A stretch of 64,000 nt of DNA from Periplaneta americana. Taxonomy: Eukaryota; Arthropoda; Insecta; Blattodea; Blattidae. A program made the translations under genes and the position numbers. This document shows positions 60,501 to 64,000 of this stretch, piece by piece. The stretch is taken from positions 73,262,708-73,326,707 of the forward strand of contig NC_091120.1 of NCBI RefSeq assembly GCF_040183065.1, written 5' to 3'. Under the pieces are notes generated by a model that ran no database searches, had not been told where the DNA came from, and saw nothing but the letters and a program-made list of their open reading frames with translations. Each line of letters starts with the position of its first letter. Within the stretch, counting starts at the first letter, position 1.

Positions 60501-61744
60501 AATATCGACGTGGTCAAACATGTCGTTTCAAACTATCAAGGCAACCAAACACTTTGAACTAGTTGCGAATATGAGTTTTTATTAATATTTGTAAAAGTGT
60601 CGCGAAATATCAATTAATTAATTAATTTACGTTTATGGGAGTCAAAAGGTGAGGAACACTACCCTAGAGTACGTACTCTTTCATAAGTACCCTGTATTAA
60701 ATAACAAAACAGTCTGACAGCTGCTGGCTTAGGCTATTGTATAATGAATGCGTGATATTTCAACCTTATAATTTTATGAAATCAGATATGATATTTTTGG
60801 GTCACATTGTGGAAAACGAAATTTTATTTTATTGTTTTGGTAGACAGTACATGTTTGAATGATAGACAAAATAAAACATGAACTAGGACATGATTGATAA
60901 CATGATGAAGAAATAAATTTTTACGAAACGAGTAAGAAGAATAACAAGAAAGTAGGCTATATTTATCTTAATGATGTTGTTTAGTCAACTGTCCAGAGAC
61001 AGGTTTGGACCCCATAAGTGACACCAGTAAGGCATCACTAATAAGACAACTAAGCCCTTCATTGCATACATCACTGACCAGTAACATATTACAATAATCA
61101 TACTTCAGATGTGTACAAACAACTGTTCTTCCTCCAACATATCGTCAAGTGAGATATATTACCTCATAATAGATGTACAGATACGGAATTAAAATTTGGA
61201 ACGAGTCTTGATGGGAGTTCACCTGTATTTGGCAACAATTTCACACAACTGTCCACAAGTAGCATATACAGTATACAAAGACCCTTGTTTACTGCACATG
61301 CGCAGTGTTGTAAGCGAAACTTATACACTAAGGGAGCTCCAAATTTTATTTTTGTTTCTGTACATATCAGGCAGAAGTGTATCTTAATCATATTGTTTAT
61401 TTATTACAAATTATTATACTTTCATTTATTTCGTGTCTCTTTCTAATTTTGTGAATTTATGGTACTATAGCTATTCCGAATCCCGGCAAAATAAGAATTC
61501 TGTTCGGTGTAACTTTCAGAACTTCTCTGGTACCCTGCTCAATGTTCATTCAGTTTTTGTAAAATATGTCAATTTCTTATCATACAGAGACCGCAAGAAG
61601 CAGAGGTATTGTTCTCCCTGCTTGACGTAGGATAGTAACGAATAAAACTCTGGTGTATGTTTCAGGAGAAGAAGATTTTTTAGAGGAACAAGTTGCAATG
61701 ATGATGCAGTTCGGGAGTCCGTATCTGAAGTTGGTCAACAGAGA
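26589..61744 (+). CDS. Ir93a: Ir93a ionotropic receptor (17 coding exons, lacks the 3' end)
   Basis: Ir93a encodes a variant ionotropic glutamate receptor. In Drosophila it works with the co-receptors Ir25a and Ir21a/Ir40a/Ir68a in cool- and humidity-sensing neurons, in dendritic or ciliary membranes. Seventeen exons with matching phases and GT/AG borders join to 780 codons. They show a signal peptide (residues 1-20), a long N-terminal domain with CNTWKLFRR and AITEADCPRL, and S1 with NPPWQIIRYNES and AGAFTVTERRKELVNF. M1 is near 566-584, the pore segment near 606-622, and M3 WWLVVLVIVTSYGGNLVAFL at 638-657. S2 has GTVSWGLLKD, HVFIEWKL and DFALGEEDFLEEQVA. The sequence agrees with insect Ir93a along its length (868 aa in Drosophila, from memory), so about 60-90 residues with M4 are missing. 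No exon carries a stop. Of the iGluR ligand contacts, an Arg in S1 and an acidic residue in S2 are present. Confidence 0.95.
27008..27562 (+). mobile_element. SINE with long body, family also at 42283
   Basis: The head has GTCTGTGGCTCAAGTGCTA and CGGATTCGATCCCCGGCC. The body runs TTTCTCGGGGTACTCCCGTT through TTGGATTCACGAATGCCA to ACAATGGGCCAA. A stretch of about 115 bp (GAAGGGCTTGG...GAGGCAGGATA) is duplicated in tandem at 27247-27358 and 27362-27452. The headless copy at 42283-42640 has a single version. Confidence 0.65.
28023..28452. mobile_element. MITE, 430 bp, ends CAGGGTGCGAATTA
   Basis: CAGGGTGCGAATTA at 28023-28036 is inverted exactly as TAATTCGCACCCTG at 28439-28452. Similarity continues inwards (GATGAGTGGGAT against GATGAGGAGGGGATAC). 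The CAGGG start is hAT-like. An 8-bp target duplication was not found. A poly-C run lies at 28058-28070. Confidence 0.7.
29205..29480 (-). pseudogene. Mariner-like DDE transposase fragment
   Basis: The minus-strand frame EYLYKTLFPDEVPYRVLGRV followed by FWQHETHEHIPDSLVWP matches the region around the first catalytic Asp of arthropod mariner-like proteins (pattern FxDExxFxxxGxVNxxNxxxW). The rest is not recognisable. Confidence 0.4.
30564..31689. mobile_element. Non-autonomous hAT element, about 1.13 kb
   Basis: The left end CAGTGTTTCCCAAACTTTTT and the right end read inwards, CAGTGATTCCCAAAGTGGGG, are the classic hAT termini. The adjoining 8-mers GACTACAG (30556-30563) and GGCTAGAG (31690-31697) agree at six of eight positions, fitting an old target duplication. 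No transposase ORF remains. A SINE tail fragment lies inside at 31228-31320. Confidence 0.7.
31228..31320 (-). mobile_element. SINE tail fragment (12379 family)
   Basis: TCGATATTTCTGGTCTTGTC and GTGTAACCCACTTCTGAGGT repeat the 3' half of the SINE at 12379-12702. Confidence 0.6.
31790..32190 (-). mobile_element. SINE-like interspersed repeat (copies at 37855 and 41510)
   Basis: It shares the phrases GGTTTCGAGCAAGCAA, GTGCGTCGGCAGCCGGCGAT and ACGGGAGAAC with copies at 37855-38225 and 41510-42000 in the opposite orientation. The tRNA-like end is at about 32140-32190 (CTAACCACTCAGCCACCGC). Confidence 0.6.
32367..32525. repeat. Tandem duplication, about 80-bp unit
   Basis: AAGTTCATAAAAATACA, GCATTATAACATCAAATTTG and TTTTTTTTAATTGTTCG occur twice in tandem, 32370-32445 and 32450-32525. 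It lies 170 bp upstream of Ir93a exon 2. Confidence 0.8.
32695..32847 (+). CDS. Ir93a: Ir93a coding exon 2
   Basis: This exon encodes VVAERDFRGVDYKYLVKKV and then SFFTIDDIHLDK. The acceptor is TTTTTACAG and the donor GTGAGT. The phase is 1 at both borders. Confidence 0.93.
32988..33398. mobile_element. Pogo/Tigger-like MITE with TA duplication
   Basis: CAGTAGAGCATCGATTATCC at the left is inverted as GGATAATCGATGCTCTATTG at the right, with TA at 32986-32987 and 33399-33400. CAGT...GATTATCC termini are typical of pogo-like elements. No transposase. Confidence 0.8.
33592..33822 (-). mobile_element. tRNA-derived SINE (21071 family)
   Basis: Read in reverse it has the GTGGAGTAT head, the B box GGGTTCGAATCCCGG, GAGGTTTTCTCCGGGG and the tail GATGTTGATACAGCG. 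It lies between Ir93a exons 2 and 3. Confidence 0.8.
33925..34655 (+). pseudogene. Mutator-like (MULE) transposase remnant
   Basis: The plus-strand readings CCRFHLNQCWWRKINNNGLS, KNKESEIGRLLKCIFGLPFL and, after a frameshift, KLDEFFDYLLNTFI, EPTTNCCEAFHIKLN follow the insect MULE transposase block (pattern FHLxQxWWRKIQ...GLPFLxPxEV...TTNxCESFHxKLN). Downstream, GGACTTATTGCAGGAACAAC then GACGG at 34630-34651 equals the terminal repeat of the MITE at 19852-20096. The left terminus was not found. The gene is inactive. Confidence 0.75.
35028..35123 (+). CDS. Ir93a: Ir93a coding exon 3
   Basis: This exon encodes TTALMSIMSCYNTWKLFRRF and DNLLHLAIT. It is bounded by GTTGCAG and GTAAAT. Confidence 0.93.
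35165..35226. repeat. (ACAT)n microsatellite
   Basis: About fifteen tetranucleotide units starting 40 bp after Ir93a exon 3. An interrupted tail continues to 35262. Confidence 0.95.
35668..35817 (+). CDS. Ir93a: Ir93a coding exon 4
   Basis: This exon encodes EADCPRLSSREGITVPLV and then WTTSILLYDDSI, the motif of the Ir93a N-terminal domain. The acceptor is TATCTTCAG and the donor GTAAGT. Confidence 0.95.
35818..37204. other. Ir93a intron, nothing recognised
   Basis: AT-rich with no ORF or repeat family identified. Around 35860-36120 the words GAAGAGTCCA and GTGACATCC recur inverted (GATGGATGTCA near 35878, TGACATCCATC near 36078). This suggests a decayed foldback element. Confidence 0.45.
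37205..37450 (-). mobile_element. tRNA-derived SINE (21071 family)
   Basis: A reverse copy. Its B box is GGTTCGATTCCCGC-like, and the body reads GTTGAGGTTTTTCCGGGG and TTGGACCCCGGACTCATTTC on the minus strand. The tail is at 37205. Confidence 0.8.
37855..38225 (+). mobile_element. SINE-like interspersed repeat (31790 family)
   Basis: TTCTCGGGGTTCTCCCGTTT, CCTGCTGGCGACGCACGGAT and CTGCTCGAAACCTGGGTACA match the copies at 31790 (reverse) and 41510 (same sense). Confidence 0.6.
38731..38908. mobile_element. Tc1/mariner-type MITE, 178 bp (copy 1)
   Basis: CAGATACGGAATTAAAATTT at the left and its inverse at the right (AAATTTTATTTCAGTATCTG), flanked by TA. A second copy is at 61178-61360. Confidence 0.8.
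39103..39220 (+). CDS. Ir93a: Ir93a coding exon 5
   Basis: This exon encodes DVEVMKGIIMGLSSIIPGR and NNSRIEWER. The acceptor is TTTCTGTTTCAG and the donor GTAAAT. It leaves two bases for a split Arg codon. Confidence 0.9.
39430..39520 (+). mobile_element. tRNA-derived SINE head fragment
   Basis: GATGGTTGCGTGGTTTAGATC (A box region) and AAGGTTTGAGTCTCGGTC (degenerate B box). The body extends to about 39740 without known matches in the window. Confidence 0.4.
39962..40067 (+). CDS. Ir93a: Ir93a coding exon 6
   Basis: This exon encodes RRSVTKVLEDLPVNRLGS and SVSHELIGVVMEV. The acceptor is ACTTTCAG and the donor GTAAGT. Confidence 0.92.
40448..40844. mobile_element. Foldback Tc1-like MITE, about 397 bp
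   Basis: The terminus ACAGTAGTGGCGAAAAAACC is inverted at the right as TTTTTTTGCCACTACTGT. The arms of roughly 170 bp pair almost throughout (GATTTCAGAGCC, TTCGAATCCTGCCTGGGAAG, CGAAAAGTATTGGGAATAA). The outer TA dinucleotides suit a Tc1/mariner insertion. The two strands therefore give twin ORFs ending VVRILPGKETFF, which are not genes. Confidence 0.85.
41018..41179 (+). CDS. Ir93a: Ir93a coding exon 7
   Basis: This exon encodes CKRVGLSEPVNQWFYLVPD and LLNEGENIAFAQNTT. It aligns with the QWLYVISDT...LLREGDNIAF region of fly Ir93a. The acceptor is ATTAACAG and the donor GTAAAT. Confidence 0.95.
41490..42000 (+). mobile_element. SINE-like repeat with poly-T start, split by an hAT MITE
   Basis: A 33-bp T run (41490-41522) is followed by TTCTCCCATTACCCTCGTTT, GGCTGGCGACGCATGGAGGG and CTGCTCGAAACCTGG, as at 37855-38225. 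The hAT MITE at 41748-41929 interrupts the 3' part. Confidence 0.6.
41748..41929. mobile_element. hAT MITE, 182 bp with perfect 8-bp duplication
   Basis: The ends are CAGTGGTCGTCAACACTCG and, inverted, GTGCTGACGACCGCTG. TACTAGAT flanks exactly at 41740-41747 and 41930-41937, the 8-bp duplication diagnostic of hAT insertion. Confidence 0.88.
41996..42256 (+). pseudogene. Non-LTR retrotransposon RT C-terminal fragment
   Basis: RKRNWSDHWLRRNCQLKDAL, RVRGRRYQMIDDIK, TENRRDWRMLSLQ and CPWTKHYD then stop. This is the C-terminal end of the arthropod endonuclease-RT elements. The minus-strand fragment at 49660-49880 is from the same family. Confidence 0.75.
42283..42640 (+). mobile_element. SINE body without head (27008 family)
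   Basis: GGTTTTCTCGGGATTGATAC, CACCTCTCCCCCTGATTTCA, TATTGGATTCACGTATGCCA and GCACAATGGGCCAA match the copy at 27008-27562. Confidence 0.65.
42663..43258 (+). mobile_element. Deleted DNA transposon with 28-bp inverted ends
   Basis: The left end GACGGCATTTCGGAGGGCGG and the right end inverted (GACGGAAATTCGGAAGGCGG) form terminal repeats. Inside, the plus-strand reading KNVDEKNAAGHIDAGCNI, AEACAVGLRTVQRI is the N-terminal HTH of a Tc1/mariner-superfamily protein. The catalytic part is deleted. Confidence 0.7.
43259..44034. other. Ir93a intron, nothing recognised
   Basis: AT-rich with no recognisable element between the deleted transposon and exon 8. Confidence 0.5.
44035..44202 (+). CDS. Ir93a: Ir93a coding exon 8
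   Basis: This exon encodes GGLFCHIEELLQSFVLSLD and VSPEEWDVIRPSKLERR, matching the C-x-C-EE...EEWxxIRPxKxERR block of fly Ir93a. The acceptor is ATCCTGTCAG and the donor GTAAGA. Confidence 0.96.
44286..44887. mobile_element. Long foldback element, arms about 230 bp
   Basis: The left arm (44286-44520) pairs with the right arm (44650-44887). Exact shared pieces include CTTTGAGATATTTCAAACAA, TTTTGTTCGTTTTT, TTTTGGGAAAGTCATTGA, ATGCTCAGTC and ATAATAAAT. No ORF of interest. It starts 84 bp after exon 8. Confidence 0.85.
44995..45600 (+). pseudogene. Non-LTR retrotransposon endonuclease fragment
   Basis: VNIVQVYAPTTDHSAK, RYFNAKVGKGRIEDYVEPFG, NERQERLCNFVSDLNFMI, FFQFPPRRLHTWKSP, then SDHNLLLGVFKVKLKRLER. 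These are the APE-type endonuclease motifs (DFNAKVG, TWKSP, SDHxLL) of an RTE-like element; the catalytic D before FNAK has become Y here. Frameshifts are present. Confidence 0.8.
45690..46115 (-). mobile_element. tRNA-derived SINE split by another SINE
   Basis: The same family as 5661 and 14253. The body (CCGGTGTGCCGGAATTTTGT, GGAGTTCTTTTACATGCCAG) is on the left and the head (GGTTCGATCC reversed, CGACCTGAGACGGGATCGAA) on the right. Confidence 0.75.
45770..46007 (+). mobile_element. tRNA-derived SINE nested in a SINE, 13-bp duplication
   Basis: AAATCTACTGACA flanks at 45757-45769 and 46008-46020. The head has GCGTAGCTTTGTCGGCTAAGG (A box region) and GATTCTATTCCCGC (B box). The tail is A-rich (AACAAAGTAAAA). 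Confidence 0.87.
46126..46177. repeat. (TA)n microsatellite
   Basis: About 26 TA units directly after the SINE head, followed by an imperfect tail to 46205. Confidence 0.95.
46403..46642 (+). CDS. Ir93a: Ir93a coding exon 9
   Basis: Eighty codons: TYLSERGRCDNCTMWTFKSG, TVGIWTPREGIKMSDHLFPH and GFAGRNLPIVSFN, the start of ligand-binding lobe S1. The acceptor is TATTTCAG and the donor GTAAGT. Confidence 0.97.
46884..47406. mobile_element. MITE, about 523 bp, ends TGGGAAACTCGGCTAATTCC
   Basis: The left end TGGGAAACTCGGCTAATTCC is inverted at the right as GGAATTAGCCGAGACTCCCA. Further inverted variants (TGCGGAATTAGCCAAGTCC) occur inside at 47171-47235. TA-rich flanks prevent a clear call of the duplication. 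The termini resemble the word order of the palindromic MITE at 14954. Confidence 0.75.
47407..47443. repeat. (TA)n microsatellite
   Basis: About 18 TA units abutting the right end of the MITE. Confidence 0.95.
47836..47942 (+). CDS. Ir93a: Ir93a coding exon 10
   Basis: This exon encodes NPPWQIIRYNESGENVEF and VFQIVDQLAQSLNF, the glutamate-receptor S1 PPWxII block. The acceptor is TTGTTTCAG and the donor GTACGT. Confidence 0.96.
48082..48148 (+). CDS. Ir93a: Ir93a coding exon 11
   Basis: This exon encodes YTVMFPANNKDGWTNDSSIL. The 139-bp intron before it splits the Ser codon of the phrase LNFS-YTV. The acceptor is TTTACAG and the donor GTAATA. Confidence 0.9.
48330..48398 (+). CDS. Ir93a: Ir93a coding exon 12
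   Basis: Twenty-three codons, YEGNTTHAYLETDKIIEILR then QKR. The acceptor is CTTTTTCAG and the donor GTAAGA. This is a less conserved part of S1, but phase and splice sites fit both neighbours. Confidence 0.85.
48521..48903. mobile_element. Foldback element, about 383 bp, arms about 125 bp
   Basis: The left arm carries GGAATGTCCATAGCTTACTT, TTCCTGGGATTATTTTGAGT and ATCTACAGAAAAC. The right arm is the inverse (ACTCAAAATAATCCCAGGAA, CTATGGACATCC, GTTTTCTGTAGAT). The termini are AGAGTGTCC and, reversed, AGAGTAACC. Confidence 0.82.
48904..49655. other. Ir93a intron, nothing recognised apart from (AAT)n
   Basis: No gene. An (ATA)n run lies at 49598-49628. Confidence 0.55.
49660..49880 (-). pseudogene. 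Non-LTR RT C-terminal fragment
   Basis: The minus-strand words match the 41996-42256 fragment: EKKLLIEGCTG, NGEWEKSSGQK, then MDHTR and GEY. Nucleotide phrases such as GATAGACGACATTAAGATG and GGATCATA are shared in reverse. Highly decayed. Confidence 0.6.
49899..50054. repeat. (AAT)n and (ATT)n microsatellites
   Basis: AAT/TAG-type units at 49889-49928 and about eighteen ATT units at 49999-50054. Confidence 0.9.
50055..50942. other. Ir93a intron, nothing recognised
   Basis: At about 50255-50320 and 50450-50515 the words GAATATCGTC/CGAATACCGAATCTTG and GCTCGTTGCGCAGC/CTCGCTGCGCGGAA hint at a decayed duplication. There is no ORF. Confidence 0.4.
50943..51760 (+). mobile_element. tRNA-derived SINE split by a non-LTR element
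   Basis: The head has TAGTCTAGAGATAACAAAATG and GGGTTCGAATCCCATTTGGG. The body runs to 51080 and its tail resumes at 51669, GACGGCACTAAATAACC and TTCGTTAAATAATA. The non-LTR insert occupies 51081-51658. Confidence 0.75.
51081..51658 (-). mobile_element. 5'-truncated non-LTR retrotransposon with RNase H end and (CAA)n tail
   Basis: The minus-strand reading has NPGKRECGCFSKEG (decayed RNase H end), then AAFRLATGHDCLAKHLHRIG, IYQSPNCPLCNSNQEMDSEH (zinc-knuckle-like C..C...H...C) up to 51095. It ends in an ACAACAACAAC tail at 51081-51092. GTCGGATAAT flanks at 51071-51080 and 51659-51668 as a 10-bp target duplication. Confidence 0.85.
51909..52064 (+). CDS. Ir93a: Ir93a coding exon 13 (end of S1)
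   Basis: This exon encodes VFLAAGAFTVTERRKELVNF, TMPISIQASSLLTARPGEVS and FMAPFTYD. The arginine at about residue 527 aligns with the iGluR glutamate-binding Arg (pattern LTITxxREKxIDFSKP). The acceptor is TGTCTCCAG and the donor GTAAGG. Confidence 0.97.
52479..53042. mobile_element. MITE-like element with ends GGCGGATCCAG, carrying a retro insert
   Basis: GGCGGATCCAG at 52479-52489 is inverted as CTGGATCCGCC at 53032-53042. Inside, GGGGGCTTTAGCCCCCCTTT is palindromic. A non-LTR fragment sits at 52655-52935. Confidence 0.6.
52655..52935 (-). pseudogene. Non-LTR retrotransposon C-terminal fragment (51081 family)
   Basis: The minus-strand reading AIAIFRSTTGHDCLASHLHR, INIYQHPQCPLCRNKN, KYYWDACKRMEEIQDP then stop. 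It is followed by a CAACAACAAC tail at 52661-52672. Same family as 51081-51658. Confidence 0.8.
53043..54285. other. Ir93a intron, nothing recognised
   Basis: AT-rich, no ORF of note, no repeat family identified within the window. Confidence 0.5.
54286..54451 (+). CDS. Ir93a: Ir93a coding exon 14 (M1 and pore)
   Basis: This exon encodes TWICIVVLIVIITPVLRYF (M1), the YYKYYYKNGVQGG linker and LFKCLWYVYGALMQQ (pore helix). The acceptor is ATGTTGCAG and the donor GTAAGT. Confidence 0.97.
54501..54550. repeat. (AT)n microsatellite
   Basis: Twenty-five AT units, 50 bp after the exon 14 donor. Confidence 0.97.
54551..56455. other. Ir93a intron, nothing recognised
   Basis: No gene or family-level repeat. 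(TAC/CAC)-rich sequence lies at 55070-55150 (ACTACCACCACCACCA). The intron ends in a TTATTATCATCATTATCATT tract before the exon 15 acceptor. Confidence 0.5.
56456..56676 (+). CDS. Ir93a: Ir93a coding exon 15 (M2/M3 and start of S2)
   Basis: This exon encodes GGTYLPEADSGRILIGS and WWLVVLVIVTSYGGNLVAFL (M3, with the SYxxNLxAF signature of glutamate-receptor channels). KGTVSWGLLKD of S2 follows. The acceptor is TATTGCAG and the donor GTAAGC. Confidence 0.98.
57140..57350 (+). mobile_element. tRNA-derived SINE
   Basis: GCTGGTCTCTTACGTAGAGG, the B box GAGTTCGATTCCCGATCTGG, then the body TTTCCCCTCAACCGTAAGGC, ATGCCAGGAAATTCGGGCC. A second, similar piece with GAGTTCGATTCCCGATTAAT and TAGTCCAGGTAGCACAGG lies at 57490-57690. 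Confidence 0.65.
57715..58505 (-). pseudogene. Non-LTR reverse transcriptase, palm-thumb to C-terminus
   Basis: The minus-strand words are GLEVNPEKTKYTIMSGDHN, INMGNACYYSIEKLLSS, KLKVRIYKTVILLIVLYGC, LRVFENKVLRKIFGAKKDEV, ELHALYSSS, RRLRWAGHVARMGE and GTDGGLM. This is the C-terminal third of an RTE-like endonuclease-RT. Several stops and indels, plus a local CTATAATATAGAGGCTATAG-type expansion at 57900. Flanked by a SINE on the left. Confidence 0.85.
58638..58818 (+). CDS. Ir93a: Ir93a coding exon 16 (S2)
   Basis: This exon encodes EQDYPKYKELYEGAIVHDE, RSGSHVFIEWKLNLLNLMK and EFLATNSCDFAL. Glu at about residue 731 aligns with the acidic iGluR ligand contact. The acceptor is GGAAACAG and the donor GTGAAT. 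Confidence 0.97.
58819..61177. other. Ir93a intron, about 2.3 kb with nothing firmly recognised
   Basis: A possible degenerate SINE head lies at 59385-59410 (GGATTCGATTTCC). GC-richer patches occur at 59540-59640. There is no ORF with a recognisable domain. Confidence 0.5.
61178..61360. mobile_element. Tc1/mariner-type MITE (copy 2)
   Basis: CAGATACGGAATTAAAATTT to GTTTCTG, with TA on both sides. Long matches with copy 1 (38731-38908): ACTGTCCACAAGTAGCATAT, CTTGTTTACTGCACAT and AAGGGAGCTCCAAATTTTAT. Confidence 0.82.
61666..61744 (+). CDS. Ir93a: Ir93a coding exon 17 (end of S2)
   Basis: This exon encodes EEDFLEEQVAMMMQFGSPYL and KLVNRE. The acceptor is ATGTTTCAG and the donor GTAAGT. It leaves two bases for a split codon, so at least one further exon with M4 must follow. 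None was recognised before the window ends. Confidence 0.94.
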
Positions 61745-62454
61745 GTAAGTAGCCTATACTATAGCTAATCAAACTATTCTTTTACCATGTAGATATGTGG
61801 AACGTAAGAGTAATAACAGAGCCATGTTTAATGCCAATTATTTGCTTACCACTGAACTGGGAGCACAAGTAAATAATTGTTACTGAAGGTACGATCACAC
61901 TCGCTATTTTTGCAGCGCTGCTGTACAAAATACTGCGCAACTCACTTACTGCGACGTGTAAATAACAGTGCTACTCGGAAAATAGCCGCTACCGAACAGC
62001 TGTTCGCAACTTTTTCTCAGGGTTGCACTTTTTGTGTTGGTTTCACTGAAACTTTTTCAGCGATCGCGAGCAGTGTTGCCACCTAACTATGACAGCATTA
62101 CTTTGTATTGTTTCTACAAATATTTTAGTGTTTAATGTGATGAAAGTAAACGATTCGTGGTAGTTTTTATATGTAAAATGTAAACATGGTATATTTCATG
62201 GGGATACAATAATATATATATATATATATATATATTCCATAACATAGTTTCAAAGAAAAGAGTTGCCAGCATTGTTTTTAAAGTACCTAGTGCTGTTGGT
62301 TATTACAAAGTGCATTAAAGAATCCTCGCAGTTCTCCAGCATTCCACTGCACAATATTCAAGTTTGGTTCCTAGAAGAACCGTTTTTGGGTTTGGCGGGA
62401 TGTCTGTTGTGCCACATATGTTACTCATTTTGCACCACCCACGGGATACGTACG
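61745..62454. other. Ir93a intron, no gene; (TA)n at 62213-62235
   Basis: A (TA)n run lies near 62213-62235. The stretch 61885-62080 is GC-richer, with CGATCACACTCGC and CAGCGATCGCGAGC, possibly MITE ends. It is not resolved. Confidence 0.45.
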
Positions 62455-62880
62455 GTTTAAGGTCTGCCGTGGACGCGATGCTGTAGTGGCAGATGCATTC
62501 GCCAAGGAAGGAACCAACATCCAACCCACCAAAAAAGTGACGAATTTTTATTCAACAGAGATCCTAGTTTAAAAAAAATAACCAAAGAATAATTCCTCAA
62601 AAATAGTTTACAAACGACAAAATATGGAAAAATATACAAGACATCTGGCACAACAAGAAGAAACCAAGAAAAGAATCAGCAACAATATTTCGATTAAACA
62701 TCGGCCACAACTGCCTCGCAGGTCTCCTATACAAGATCAAAATCTACCAGAGTAACCACTTCATAATTTGAATACAGTAATTAAATATATATCACCTGCA
62801 GGAATGTGAAAAACTGAAAAATAATACTAACTTAGTGGAACTTTATTGGGATATCAGAAGACAAATGAAGCAAATCTTCA
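62455..62880 (+). pseudogene. Non-LTR retrotransposon RNase H and C-terminal fragment (51081 family)
   Basis: CRGRDAVVADAFAKEGTNIQ (RNase H end, the pattern GNExADxLAKxG), then GKIWKNIQDIWHNKKKP and ATIFRLNIGHNCLAGLLYKI. It is broken by stops and frameshifts. Confidence 0.7.
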
Positions 62881-63266
62881 TTGTCTGCCATTAGGAACCA
62901 GCCAACCAACCTGATTCGATTTAGATACGCAAAGCTGCAGCTAAATTGAGGCTGCGTAATTATGAAATGGAGAGCAAAACGTTAAACTACAAAAAGCAGA
63001 CGATGCTGGGGCAAAGAAAGAGTAGAAATACAGAACAATTTGAAGTTAGGCCCACGATCTTCTTAGAGAACTATGACGACGGGGATGAATAGGCCTTAAT
63101 GTTATGGTATAAAAACTTTTTGCAAGTATTAGGAACATTATTTTTAAACCTTTCTTTATTGTACTGGTCCCGAAGAGACTGGATTTTTTTAAACACCATC
63201 TTCTGAAATTTGCATTGCACTAGCAATTTCTGCTAAAGCCTTTTCCTTTTTGTTGTAGAAATCGGC

Positions 63267-64000
63267 CAGGGGCGGCTTTCGAAGGGGGGCTGCGGAGCTG
63301 CAGCACCCCCAGACATTTGTGGCTCTTTTCACGTTTTATGTTGTGAAATACATTTATTATACACTCTCTATTTAGCGGCTCGAATTAAAAAAAAATGTCG
63401 TTCTCATTGACATGCACGCAATCACTTCCTCCCCTGGTGCTGCCAGAGCAAACCGAGAGACAAGGACGGATTGGTGAAGCCACTTCCTCCCCTGGAGCTG
63501 CCAGTCTCGTCTGGGATGCTTTGCGCGTTAGTTTTACTCCTCCCCCTGCTACCCCTCGCCAAGAATCCAGAGTTTCCAGGCGCTGCAAAATTTGCAGCGG
63601 TTTGTCAGTAGCGCTCAGTTTTAAATACTTTTTTTTTTAATGTTGTGAGTATAACAAGTGCAACAATGTTTAATTCTGTACAATATTTACCGTCTATTCA
63701 GTTCAGTATGTTAACAATTCAGGAGAAATGTGAAATTAAGTGCCCATCAGTTGAATCTCATAATGGAAAGAGCCGCTAAACAAAATAGCCCACAAAGCTC
63801 GCATATTTTTTGCTAATTTGTCCAATATCCCAGCTTTCTTCTCTCGATCTCCACACATCTTGTATTAGATTAATATGTTTCAAAGACAATTCCATCAGCT
63901 GGGGCAACAAGATGGAGTTTTAAAATAAGAACAGTAAATGTTGTTCATGAGAAGAAGGAGCCACTGCTAGAATGTTTTCAAAATATAATGGAATCTGAAA
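63267..64000 (+). mobile_element. hAT element with ZMYM1/DUF4371-like remnant, runs off the edge
   Basis: It starts with the hAT-like terminus CAGGGGCGGCTTTCG at 63267. Downstream plus-strand readings KIAHKARIFFANLSNIPAFF then, in another frame, SAGATRWSFKIRTVNVVHEK and KEPLLECFQNIMESE resemble the DUF4371/hAT part of ZMYM1-like transposon proteins (pattern TRWxFKxRxVNxVxE). A stop and frameshift near 63866-63890 suggest a pseudogene, or at least a damaged copy. Intronic or downstream relative to Ir93a. Confidence 0.6.

Noticed and set aside
61745-64000. Expected last Ir93a exon with M4
   Set aside because: I read all plus-strand frames for the conserved VGLIxKW-type sequence and a hydrophobic M4 and found none; it probably lies beyond the edge.

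Overview
The window is animal, almost certainly insect, genomic DNA. It is AT-rich and has small coding exons with GT/AG introns. It is crowded with tRNA-derived SINEs, Tc1/mariner, hAT and Mutator-like remnants, non-LTR retrotransposon fragments and short foldback (MITE) elements. Two host genes could be placed exon by exon. The style (large introns, many SINE families, an antennal ionotropic receptor) suggests a polyneopteran insect such as a cockroach or termite. That is an inference, and no species name is claimed.

Left third, minus strand (1323-17470): the first eight coding exons of Smc3, the cohesin SMC subunit. They run from the five-codon start exon at 17470 leftwards to an exon ending at 1323 and encode 323 residues. 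These include the Walker A loop, on a 39-bp microexon, and the acetylation-site lysine pair. The rest of the gene lies beyond the left edge. The second coding intron is about 12.6 kb. It hosts an intact hAT-type transposase ORF with a CGGBP1-like N-terminus, a 444-bp tandem duplication, a mariner copy broken by two later insertions, and several SINEs.

Middle (17471-26588): the spacer between two divergently transcribed genes. It holds a consensus E2F site upstream of Smc3, a Mutator-related MITE, a transposase pseudogene split by a SINE, and a 360-bp inverted-repeat element. No host coding gene was recognised here.

Right part, plus strand (26589 to beyond 61744): Ir93a, an ionotropic receptor of the variant iGluR family. 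Seventeen coding exons were placed with consistent phases. They run from a signal-peptide exon through S1, M1, pore, M3 and S2, about 780 residues in total. The last exon or exons (M4 and tail) are past the right edge or were not recognised. The introns carry most of the mobile elements. At the far right an hAT element with a ZMYM1/DUF4371-like remnant runs off the window.

The two genes work in unrelated processes: chromosome cohesion, and hygro-/thermosensation with IR co-receptors. No novel multi-gene system was found. The most unusual signals are the strongly over-represented 8-mer TAGGCCTA, the density of foldback elements, several nested insertions datable from their target-site duplications, and a MITE that shares termini with a Mutator-like transposase remnant.
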